From Planctomycetota bacterium (GTDB taxonomy: Bacteria > Planctomycetota > Planctomycetia > Pirellulales > Pirellulaceae), in contig JAPLNI010000026.1 in the NCBI GenBank assembly GCA_026692865.1, positions 94,395-158,394 on the forward strand: 64,000 nt of DNA, written 5' to 3'. How positions within the stretch are numbered: the stretch's first letter is position 1; each line of letters opens with the position of its first letter. The position numbers were made by a program, and so were the translations under genes. A model generated the notes under the pieces. It did not search any database and was not told the origin of the DNA. It saw only the letters and a program-made list of their open reading frames with translations. Positions 27,423 through 34,557 of this stretch are shown one piece after another.

Positions 27423-29200
27423 ACCTCACGCTCGATTCCAATATTGCATCGGACCAATCACTGGAACTTCCCGTCGCCAGGCCCCGCGCGTCCAGTCCTA
27501 GCCGCCTAGCGGTCATGGCAACGCCGCTAGGCGAGAACCTCGTTCGCGCAGGAATTCTCACCGATGGAGATCTAGAAGCTGCACTCCAGCAACACTCCAA
27601 TAGCAACACACAACTCGGCGAGACCTTGCTTGAGATGGGTTTCGTGGAGGAGGACACGCTGCTCTTATTCCTCGGTCAACAACTGGGCGTTCCTGCAGTT
27701 CGACTACGAAGTGGATTAGTAGATCCCACTGTAGTTCGTTTGATTCCACGTTCCAAAGCGGAAGCATTTTCGGTACTTGGGTTATTCTGTGTTCGCGGTC
27801 GATTAACGGTGGCAATGGCCGAGCCATCGAACTTGCGACAGTTAGATGAACTGGAGCGATTGACGGGAATGCCGATCCGTCCGGTCCTGGCAATGCGGTC
27901 ATCGATCGATCGGATGCAGGCGCATTGCTACGAAGAGAATTTTGCTGTCGATGCTGTGACAGCCGACCTCGAAGAGAACTCGCTCGAGATCCAAGCCGAC
28001 GCCGTTGATATATCGCTGGCGGATGTTGATTCGCTGACCGATGGCAGCCCGATCATTAACTTAGTCAACTACATCATCGTCCACGCAATTCGTCAGAAGG
28101 CCAGCGACATCCACATCGAAGCAGGGCAGCAATCGTCCCTGGTACGCTATCGAGTCGACGGGCACTTGCGAGAGGTACTTCGACCTCGTCGCGAGTTTCA
28201 TCCGGCAATGATTTCTCGGATCAAAGTCATTGCAAAACTCGATATCTCGGAGCATCGAATGCCTCAAGATGGTCGCGTTCACTTGACCGTCGATGGGCGC
28301 GAGATTGACTTACGTGTCTCGACGCTTCCAACCATTCTCGGCGAGAAGGTCGTGATGCGAGTTCTTGACCGCAAGAACGTCACGTTCTACCTGGATAAGC
28401 TCGGAATGCCTGAGGACGCACTGACCAAGACGAAGGCTTTGCTCAAAAGACCGCACGGCCTGATACTCACAACAGGACCTACTGGCAGTGGTAAGACGAC
28501 AACTCTTTATTCCGCCGTCGAACTTATCAAATCAATAAAGCGAAATATCGTCACAGTCGAAGATCCAGTCGAGTATCAGCTAGACCTAATTAACCAGGTT
28601 CAAGTTAGCAATACTAAGACAATGAAATTCTCAGAAGCATTGCGATCGATCTTGCGTCAAGACCCTGACGTAATCATGGTGGGTGAGATTCGTGACGCAG
28701 AGACGGCAGCGATTGCAATCCAAGCCGCTCTCACAGGCCACTTAGTCCTAAGCACACTTCACACCAACGACAGTTTCAGCGCTGTAACGCGTCTCCTGGA
28801 CATGGGAATCGAGCCTTTTAAACTATCGGCAGCGTTGTTAGGCGTGATTGCTCAGCGACTTGTTCGCACTATATGTCCGTCCTGTAAGACCGGCTATTAT
28901 CCTCCGTCCGAGCAGTTGGACGCGATCCGTTACGAAGGAGATCGACGTCGTCAGTTTACGCGTGGGCAAGGCTGTCGTGAGTGTTATGACACTGGATTCA
29001 AAGGCCGTACAGGCATCTATGAAGTTTTCTCCATCGATCGTGAAACTCGCGAATTGATTTCTTCAAATGCCTCGGTAGATGAACTTCGCGCATACCATCG
29101 TCGTCAAGGCGGAGGATCTTTAATGGACGAAGGAATTCATCTGGCCGAAGCAGGACGCACAACCCTAGATGAGATTATCGAAGTTGCTTACACGGACTAA
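27419..29200 (+). CDS. gspE: GspE/PilB-family assembly ATPase
   Basis: 593-residue cytoplasmic hexameric ATPase powering pilus or pseudopilus extension. The N-terminal region (about 35-190) is an MshEN/N1E-type domain (GENLVRAGILTDGDLEAAL), a fold known to bind c-di-GMP in MshE and some PilB proteins. The ATPase core has GPTGSGKT at about 353-360, an Asp box VTVEDPVEYQL, Walker B GEIRDAET near 422, a His box TLHTND and a tetracysteine zinc motif (CPSC near 486, CREC near 520). A nearby HD-GYP gene fits c-di-GMP control. Its start overlaps the STAS stop. Confidence 0.95.
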   Translation: MNLTLDSNIASDQSLELPVARPRASSPSRLAVMATPLGENLVRAGILTDGDLEAALQQHSNSNTQLGETLLEMGFVEEDTLLLFLGQQLGVPAVRLRSGLVDPTVVRLIPRSKAEAFSVLGLFCVRGRLTVAMAEPSNLRQLDELERLTGMPIRPVLAMRSSIDRMQAHCYEENFAVDAVTADLEENSLEIQADAVDISLADVDSLTDGSPIINLVNYIIVHAIRQKASDIHIEAGQQSSLVRYRVDGHLREVLRPRREFHPAMISRIKVIAKLDISEHRMPQDGRVHLTVDGREIDLRVSTLPTILGEKVVMRVLDRKNVTFYLDKLGMPEDALTKTKALLKRPHGLILTTGPTGSGKTTTLYSAVELIKSIKRNIVTVEDPVEYQLDLINQVQVSNTKTMKFSEALRSILRQDPDVIMVGEIRDAETAAIAIQAALTGHLVLSTLHTNDSFSAVTRLLDMGIEPFKLSAALLGVIAQRLVRTICPSCKTGYYPPSEQLDAIRYEGDRRRQFTRGQGCRECYDTGFKGRTGIYEVFSIDRETRELISSNASVDELRAYHRRQGGGSLMDEGIHLAEAGRTTLDEIIEVAYTD

Positions 29201-29239
29201 ATCCACGAAGACAACACCCCCACGAATCGGTAATCACCA

Positions 29240-30514
29240 ATGAAGTTTCAGTATCTCGCGAAAGATCAATATGGAAAGTCGATCGATGGCTTTCTTGATT
29301 GCGATAGCGCGCTTGCTGTTCGACAGCAATTGCGATCGCAAGGCCTATTCGCTTTGAAAGTCACGCCTGCCGAATCAGCGTCAAAGGGAAAATTACTCTT
29401 CGCGAATAAATCTAAAGCGTCAGGAGTAACGTCGACCGACTCGACGTGGAACAAATCGTTTCTCAAGGTGGGATCATCACGAGTTAAGACTTCTGATTTG
29501 ATCGTCGCGTTTTCACAATTGTCGATCATGTGTCAATCCGGAGATGATTTAGCAGAAGCACTGAAGACCGTTGCGAATCAGTGCTCATCTCCAAATCTTC
29601 AGCGTGTTTTGTTAGCAACGTATCAGGACGTTTCGCAAGGGGTAAAGTTCTCGGTTGCGCTGACAAAGCACCCTCACGTGTTTAGCGAGTCGATGGTTGC
29701 CGCACTGGCTGCGGGCGAGCAAGCTGGTCGCGTCGTCGATGTGCTCGAAAGAACAACTCGCATGCTTCGCAAAGATCAGAACTTAAAAAGTTCGGTCCTG
29801 GCGATGTTGATGTATCCGGCTGTTCTTTGTTCCATCACCTTCGTCGTTATCTGTTCGATGCTGTTTTTTGTACTTCCTCAATTCGCAACTGTCTTTCGCG
29901 ATATGGATCGTCCGGTTCCACCACTTACGAGCATTTTACTTGCCGTTGGCGAAGGCCTGCGTCAACAATGGATACCAATTGCAATCGCTGCCGGAACTTT
30001 GATAGGTTTGGGAATTACATTTCGGCAGCACCCGCGAGTGCAGCGCGCTATTGATTCATTTGTTTTGAACGCCTTGATCGTAAAGGATTCAATTCGTGCG
30101 TTGATCACAGGTCGAACGTTTCGTCTGTTGGGAACGATGCTCGAAAACGGTGTCCCATTGCTAGACAGCGTCCGACTTTGTCGCAAGGCGACTCGCAACG
30201 TTCTATTTCAAGAGTTGTTTGCAACTGTCGAGCAAGAGATTCTGCAAGGCGAAGGGATGAGCCAGACACTGATGAATGCTTCGTTCTTGCCAGCCGGTGC
30301 GGCTCACATGATCTCCACGGGCGAACGAACTGGAAAGCTACCCAACGTTCTGCAATCGGTCGGCGAGTACTTCGAAGACGAAGGTGAACGACGCTTGAGA
30401 ACCATAGTTAAAATGCTTGAGCCTGCCATCATCATTGGCTTAGGCGGTGTCGTGGCGGTGGTCGTGCTGTCGATTATTCTGCCTTTGCTGGATGTAACAA
30501 CCGCATCTTCTTGA
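29240..30514 (+). CDS. gspF: GspF/PilC-family inner-membrane platform protein
   Basis: 424 residues with two repeated T2SSF cytoplasmic domains and three membrane helices (about 190-215, 243-262 and 395-418). Motifs include FSQLSIMCQSGDDLAEAL near the start of the first domain, ALAAGEQAGRVVDVLE and the equivalent MISTGERTGKLPNVLQ in the second. The N-terminal KFQYLAKDQYGKSIDGFL is the standard beta-rich start of this family. It recruits the assembly ATPase and forms the base of the fibre. It lies 39 bases after the GspE-like gene. Confidence 0.95.
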   Translation: MKFQYLAKDQYGKSIDGFLDCDSALAVRQQLRSQGLFALKVTPAESASKGKLLFANKSKASGVTSTDSTWNKSFLKVGSSRVKTSDLIVAFSQLSIMCQSGDDLAEALKTVANQCSSPNLQRVLLATYQDVSQGVKFSVALTKHPHVFSESMVAALAAGEQAGRVVDVLERTTRMLRKDQNLKSSVLAMLMYPAVLCSITFVVICSMLFFVLPQFATVFRDMDRPVPPLTSILLAVGEGLRQQWIPIAIAAGTLIGLGITFRQHPRVQRAIDSFVLNALIVKDSIRALITGRTFRLLGTMLENGVPLLDSVRLCRKATRNVLFQELFATVEQEILQGEGMSQTLMNASFLPAGAAHMISTGERTGKLPNVLQSVGEYFEDEGERRLRTIVKMLEPAIIIGLGGVVAVVVLSIILPLLDVTTASS

Positions 30515-30576
30515 GCTGACACTTCAAAGTGGTCAGCACGACTCACGCTCTTTTGTACGACCTATGGTTACGTACC

Positions 30577-31737
30577 ATGCGTACTTTGTTATCTAAAATA
30601 GATCGAATCAGCGAGCGTTTTTTTAGTCGATCCTATGGATGGACTGGAATTGAAATCGGCTGCCATTGCCTGAACATGGCACAAGTCCGGAAGGTTGAAG
30701 ATCGTTGGCAATTAGCCGCAGTTTGGACTGTCGAGCATCCGGTCCCTTATGCCATCCAAACGGATTCGGAAACGCCACCGGTCGAAGAAACCTTTGGATG
30801 GTTATCGCCCAGAGATATTTTCGAATGTGGACTCTCTGCGACTGTAGCTAATCTCGATAACCTGGATTCGCTTTTTGTAGGAAAAAACTGCGCAGCAACT
30901 CTCAACGATGGATTGATCTCCTATCGCGAACTAGAATTACCGACTAGTGATAGTGCCGATTTGCAATCGATGGTGCATTCGGAGATTGCGATCGAGACAG
31001 AGTGCGATCTAGAAGACATCTTAACGGACTGCTGGGAGTTGCCTCAAAATCGACCCCGCTCTACAGCGTCGAGCTTTGGCGGCGTCTCTCTCCAGCGATC
31101 CACGGCGCTGGTACTCGCGAGCGATCTATTGCAAGCGGGTTTCGAGTGCCAAATATTGGACGCGATGCCTTGCGCGATGGCGAGGGCAACATCGATCGCA
31201 CTCGATAACTCAAGCGAGGATGGTCACGCTACAGCTCTTGCAATTGATCTCGGCTATCAACAAGCAACCATAACACTTGTTGATGATGGTCGACCAATCT
31301 TGACACGAACGCTTCGTAACCATGGGCTAGTGCAGCTGCTCTCGCAAATTGCATCTTCTTTTGCAATTAGCCTTTCCGATGCCGAAACGCTTTTGTTTCA
31401 ATCACCTTTTAATCCGACAATCAGTCCGGGCCAAAATGATGACTTTTCTAATCCTCTGAAGCATGAGCTGAACGGATACTTGATGTCGTTATCAAACGAA
31501 ATTGAAAAGACGATTCTCTATGCGAATCGTACTTATCGGACGGTACTACCAGTGCAAATTTTGCTAATGGGCGGCGGTGTACGAATACCCTACATCGAAA
31601 AATCGATCGAACAGCGAGTCGACCTGCCAACGCATTTGTGGTCGATTGATTTATCACCAAATTTATTCGGTGTGAAAAACCCCGCGATTTTTGCGATCGC
31701 TTGCGGACTCTCTGTTTTGGCTTGGGAGGGCGTATAG
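30577..31737 (+). CDS. pilM: PilM-like actin-fold pilus assembly protein
   Basis: 386 residues. GIEIGCHCLNMAQV is the first phosphate-loop strand of the actin-like fold, and IDLGYQQATITLVDDGRP and LLMGGGVRIPYIE are the second phosphate and adenosine motifs of the PilM/FtsA group. PilM binds nucleotide and the cytoplasmic tail of PilN. The ATG at 30577 is preferred; an upstream in-frame GTG at 30529 would add 16 residues. Gene order gspF-pilM-pilN-pilO-pilP matches type IV pilus alignment complexes rather than the fused GspL of classical T2SS. Its stop overlaps the PilN GTG as TAGTG. Confidence 0.87.
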   Translation: MRTLLSKIDRISERFFSRSYGWTGIEIGCHCLNMAQVRKVEDRWQLAAVWTVEHPVPYAIQTDSETPPVEETFGWLSPRDIFECGLSATVANLDNLDSLFVGKNCAATLNDGLISYRELELPTSDSADLQSMVHSEIAIETECDLEDILTDCWELPQNRPRSTASSFGGVSLQRSTALVLASDLLQAGFECQILDAMPCAMARATSIALDNSSEDGHATALAIDLGYQQATITLVDDGRPILTRTLRNHGLVQLLSQIASSFAISLSDAETLLFQSPFNPTISPGQNDDFSNPLKHELNGYLMSLSNEIEKTILYANRTYRTVLPVQILLMGGGVRIPYIEKSIEQRVDLPTHLWSIDLSPNLFGVKNPAIFAIACGLSVLAWEGV

Positions 31738-32390
31738 TGCACGTCAATTTGCTACCAAAATCTTTTTTGTGGCGCAGAGCGATTCGTTTAAGGGTGCGCC
31801 GATGGGGATTCTTCTATGGTGCACTGGCCATTGCACTGCTGTGTTGGAAAGTACCATTGATCCTAAGATGGAATTCTCATCAAAACCAGCTTCAAGAAAT
31901 CCACGCTGCCACCAATCATATACGTAATATGCAGGCCGAGCGAATAAGTCTCGCGAAGGAAGTCATGTCGTTTGAGCACAAGGTCGGCCAATTAAAGCAA
32001 GCCACTACAAACGATCAAACAACATCCATACTCGGTATTCTCGCTAATGGAGTACTCGCAACCGAGCGAGAAGTTCAGATTCAAGAGATGCAAGTCTTAG
32101 TAAGCCCCGATGTCAATGACTCGCCGAATTCAATGGATGTAGCCGCTAGCCGCCCGCGAACTAAAAAATTTGTTTCCGCAGATAGTAAATCTTCTGAGCA
32201 ATCGCAGCGCAACGAGTACCGATTGACTTTGCGTGGCGTTGCAACCAAAAGCGAGGCAATCACCGCTTTTGTGAATTCACTTCAGGGATCCAAGGCCTTT
32301 CCAATCGTCGAACTTCGATCAACGCAGGAGCGGCTTGTTTCCAATCAATCCGTTCACGAATTTCAATTGGAGTGCATAGGCTATGAGTAG
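31737..32390 (+). CDS. pilN: PilN-like alignment protein
   Basis: 217 residues starting at a GTG that shares one base with the PilM stop (TAGTG) and is preceded by a strong GGGAGGG Shine-Dalgarno six bases upstream. The N-terminus VHVNLLPKSF is the conserved PilN tail that docks into PilM. One membrane helix (WGFFYGALAIALLCW, about 23-40) is followed by a coiled coil and a C-terminal ferredoxin-like domain (EYRLTLRGVATKSEAITAF). It forms the inner-membrane alignment complex with PilO. It overlaps the PilO gene by eight bases. Confidence 0.85.
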   Translation: MHVNLLPKSFLWRRAIRLRVRRWGFFYGALAIALLCWKVPLILRWNSHQNQLQEIHAATNHIRNMQAERISLAKEVMSFEHKVGQLKQATTNDQTTSILGILANGVLATEREVQIQEMQVLVSPDVNDSPNSMDVAASRPRTKKFVSADSKSSEQSQRNEYRLTLRGVATKSEAITAFVNSLQGSKAFPIVELRSTQERLVSNQSVHEFQLECIGYE

Positions 32391-32973
32391 TCCGCTGAGT
32401 AGTTCTTTGAGAAAATACAGCCCGTCACTGCGAAACGAACGCTTTCTGCACATCGGAATGGCAATACTTACCATTCTGATCCTTGTGGGAGCCTACTCGC
32501 TTCGGTGCACGATCGCACAGAACGTTGATTCGATCGCTTCCGATATCCAAGATTGTGAAATTCTACGCGATTTAGAAACCGAGCTCACAGATTCGATCAC
32601 TGAACTTGATCTAAAGAAGCAAAAACTAGAGAAAGAGTATCTTGCGTTAATGGGTCGCATCCCAAAGAAGATCGCTGACTCCGATATACTATCGTCCGTA
32701 CGGAAAAGTGTGCAAAACGCTCGGTGTAGCTTACTAGATTTTAGGCCGACGATTACTCAGCGAAACGGCGAGTACCATACTCGGTCATACGATTTTCAGT
32801 TAGAAGGGAGTTTTAAAAGCATCTTTCAGTTCTTTATCACCCTTAGCGAAGCGCCACTTACTTTTCAAACAAGTCGACTTAAGATTTCTGAACCTAGTAC
32901 GCCGGGAGGCCCTTGCCATCTCGATCTAGAACTAAAAGTTATTTTCGATCACAGCTGGAATCCTTCGGCATAA
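32383..32973 (+). CDS. pilO: PilO-like alignment protein
   Basis: 196 residues: a short cytoplasmic N-terminus, one membrane helix (about 24-41, GMAILTILILVGAYSL), a coiled coil rich in Glu, Leu and Lys (about 50-90) and a C-terminal ferredoxin-like domain with SYDFQLEGSFKSIFQFF, the pattern of PilO/GspM. It pairs with PilN in the periplasm. The gene overlaps PilN by eight bases and is followed seven bases later by the PilP-like gene. Confidence 0.83.
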   Translation: MSSPLSSSLRKYSPSLRNERFLHIGMAILTILILVGAYSLRCTIAQNVDSIASDIQDCEILRDLETELTDSITELDLKKQKLEKEYLALMGRIPKKIADSDILSSVRKSVQNARCSLLDFRPTITQRNGEYHTRSYDFQLEGSFKSIFQFFITLSEAPLTFQTSRLKISEPSTPGGPCHLDLELKVIFDHSWNPSA

Positions 32974-32980
32974 CTTAGCG

Positions 32981-33490
32981 ATGAATTCACCGTCTATGAA
33001 TAACAACCATAAGATCGCATTGATTCCGGTACTTGGATTGGTTCTTGTATATTTAGTTATGCGAAGCCGCACCGGTAGCGAACAAACCTTGGCCGAGCCT
33101 CCCGCCAGCATAGCGCTGAATGAGACGTCATCCGGCACCCCAAACCAAGAGCCAACAAAGCCTGTTGCCCAAGCAATCTCGAACTGGCCGAAGTTTGAAA
33201 TTCACGATCTTCAAAATACAGATCCATTCGACCGAAAAGCAGTGTTTCCCGATCCTCCAGAAGCCACAGCCTCGAACGATCCAAACATAACTTTAGTTGC
33301 CACAGCAGATCGCTCTCCGGAGGAAGCTTTGAAGCCAATCAAGATTCAAGCCATCTTTCAATCACCCAGTGGAATCACTGCGCTGGTCGAAAACCGTGTC
33401 GTTCATATCGGTGATCGGCTTGCAGACGGATCGGAAGTAATCGGTATCACGCCAGAACAACTTCTACTCATGAAACCCACGATTCATTAA
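32981..33490 (+). CDS. PilP/GspC-like periplasmic connector
   Basis: 169 residues with an N-terminal helix (IALIPVLGLVLVYLVM, about 12-27), a Pro/Ser/Thr-rich linker and a small C-terminal beta domain (IKIQAIFQSPSGITALVENR, then VVHIGDRLADGSEVIGI). This is the HR/PilP pattern that links the inner-membrane PilNO complex to the secretin. There is no lipobox, so GspC-like anchoring by the helix is as likely as PilP. A second ATG five codons in is possible. It is the last gene of the operon; no prepilin peptidase or PilT retraction ATPase is present nearby. Confidence 0.72.
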   Translation: MNSPSMNNNHKIALIPVLGLVLVYLVMRSRTGSEQTLAEPPASIALNETSSGTPNQEPTKPVAQAISNWPKFEIHDLQNTDPFDRKAVFPDPPEATASNDPNITLVATADRSPEEALKPIKIQAIFQSPSGITALVENRVVHIGDRLADGSEVIGITPEQLLLMKPTIH

Positions 33491-33681
33491 TCCATCAACT
33501 CATTGACACGTACCTTTAAGTCGCCTCTCGCTCCGCCGAAAGTAGCCCCGCAAGTGATAGCGATCTCGACCTCGCAATGACAACCCTGTCGCCTGGGATC
33601 TCGGAAAAGTAAGCCCAAAAGCCTGTCTCGGAGGGTCTCGAAGATTCCCTTATTGTCTCAGTCGGAGCAGATCAAGAAACG

Positions 33682-33708
33682 AAAAAACCCCTAGTTTCCC
33701 AGGGGTTT
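33682..33708 (-). terminator. Intrinsic terminator after tRNA-Val
   Basis: On the minus strand AAACCCCT pairs with AGGGGTTT around an eight-base loop and is followed by a run of six T. It lies about 47 bases beyond the tRNA-Val 3' end and may also end rpsU transcripts. Confidence 0.85.
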
Positions 33709-33754
33709 GACGACATTTGTCGGCTTATGACTGCTTTTGGCTTCACCATAGAAA

Positions 33755-33828
33755 TAGGCGAGGAGGGACTCGAACCCCCAACATCCACTGTGTAAGAGTG
33801 GCGCTCTAACCAATTGAGCTACTCGCCC
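33755..33828 (-). tRNA. tRNA-Val (anticodon UAC)
   Basis: 74 bases, full cloverleaf. Acceptor GGGCGAG pairs with CTCGCCT with one GU; T8 A9 GCTC starts the D arm. The anticodon stem is CCACT/AGTGG with loop CTTACAC, giving TAC. The T arm has GGTTCGAGTCC. The discriminator is A and CCA is not encoded. It lies 49 bases after rpsU on the same strand. Confidence 0.95.
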
Positions 33829-33877
33829 GGCGAATGGGTTATTCGGGGCTGTTTGAAAAGCATGCGGTAACGGCGAA

Positions 33878-34078
33878 CTAGCCTTGGATGCCTAGCAGTC
33901 GATTACGCCGGTTACGGCGTTCGGCTCGTTGCTTGCTTCTTCGGTTGATTTCGCTTGGCTTCTCGTAGAATTCTCGGCGACGCATTTCTTTCTTCAAACC
34001 GCTACGTTCTACCAGCTTTCGAAATCTTCGAACGGCTTCTTGAATGGTTTCTCGGTCTCGGACCAATAACCTTACCAT
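33878..34078 (-). CDS. rpsU: Ribosomal protein bS21
   Basis: 66 residues, very basic, matching bS21: [19 protein letters not shown] at the start, then [20 protein letters not shown] and an Arg-rich C-terminal tail. It is a small-subunit protein near the platform and the 16S 3' end. AGGAG lies seven bases before the ATG, one of the clearer Shine-Dalgarno sites in the window. It precedes tRNA-Val and a terminator on the same strand. The tail [11 protein letters not shown] is slightly longer than in many bS21 proteins. Confidence 0.96.
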   Translation of the reverse strand: MVRLLVRDRETIQEAVRRFRKLVERSGLKKEMRRREFYEKPSEINRRSKQRAERRNRRNRLLGIQG

Positions 34079-34557
34079 GCAACACTCCTGAATTCAAAAC
34101 AAATCATTTAATGGGGTTCGACAGGTTGATTGGCCCTATCTGTGCGGGCCACACGAACGTTATCGGTAAATCGAAAGTCACAATTTCTTGAAACGAAATC
34201 TGTCATCTTTCGCGGGGCGATAAGTTTAACGAGTCGACGCGGCTTGGTCCAGTCCATCCGGATGCTGAATTTTTTCGTCTTTCCGCGAGTAGAAAGTCTC
34301 CCACAACTTGGAAAAACGGGCCGCTCAGTATGTTTTTCTTGATTAAGCACCCAGCAGTCCGACTTAAAGTTAGCGGATGGGTGGAAAAATTCTTTGTTTT
34401 TGGTTTCAGTGCCTCGGCATATCAATAGGTTCTGGGCCGGGGGGACGAAATGGGAATTTTTCTGAGCCGTAGTCGTTAGCTAAGGGTGTTTGCGTTGCAA
34501 CAGTTTCCCCACCCGATACTCGAAGCTGGACGGCCCTAGAGTCGGACGAGTCAATTT
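34079..34557. other. Intergenic region upstream of rpsU
   Basis: 479 bases between rpsU and the ABC-like gene, both on the minus strand. The rpsU promoter should lie here but I could not assign it. The region holds one arm of the dispersed palindrome at 34462-34488. No gene is seen. Confidence 0.45.
34462..34488. repeat. Solitary arm of the dispersed palindrome
   Basis: CTGAGCCGTAGTCGTTAGCT, followed by AAGGGTG, matches the left arm of the repeats at 5917 and 39672. The expected right arm is absent or too degraded to pair. Confidence 0.5.
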
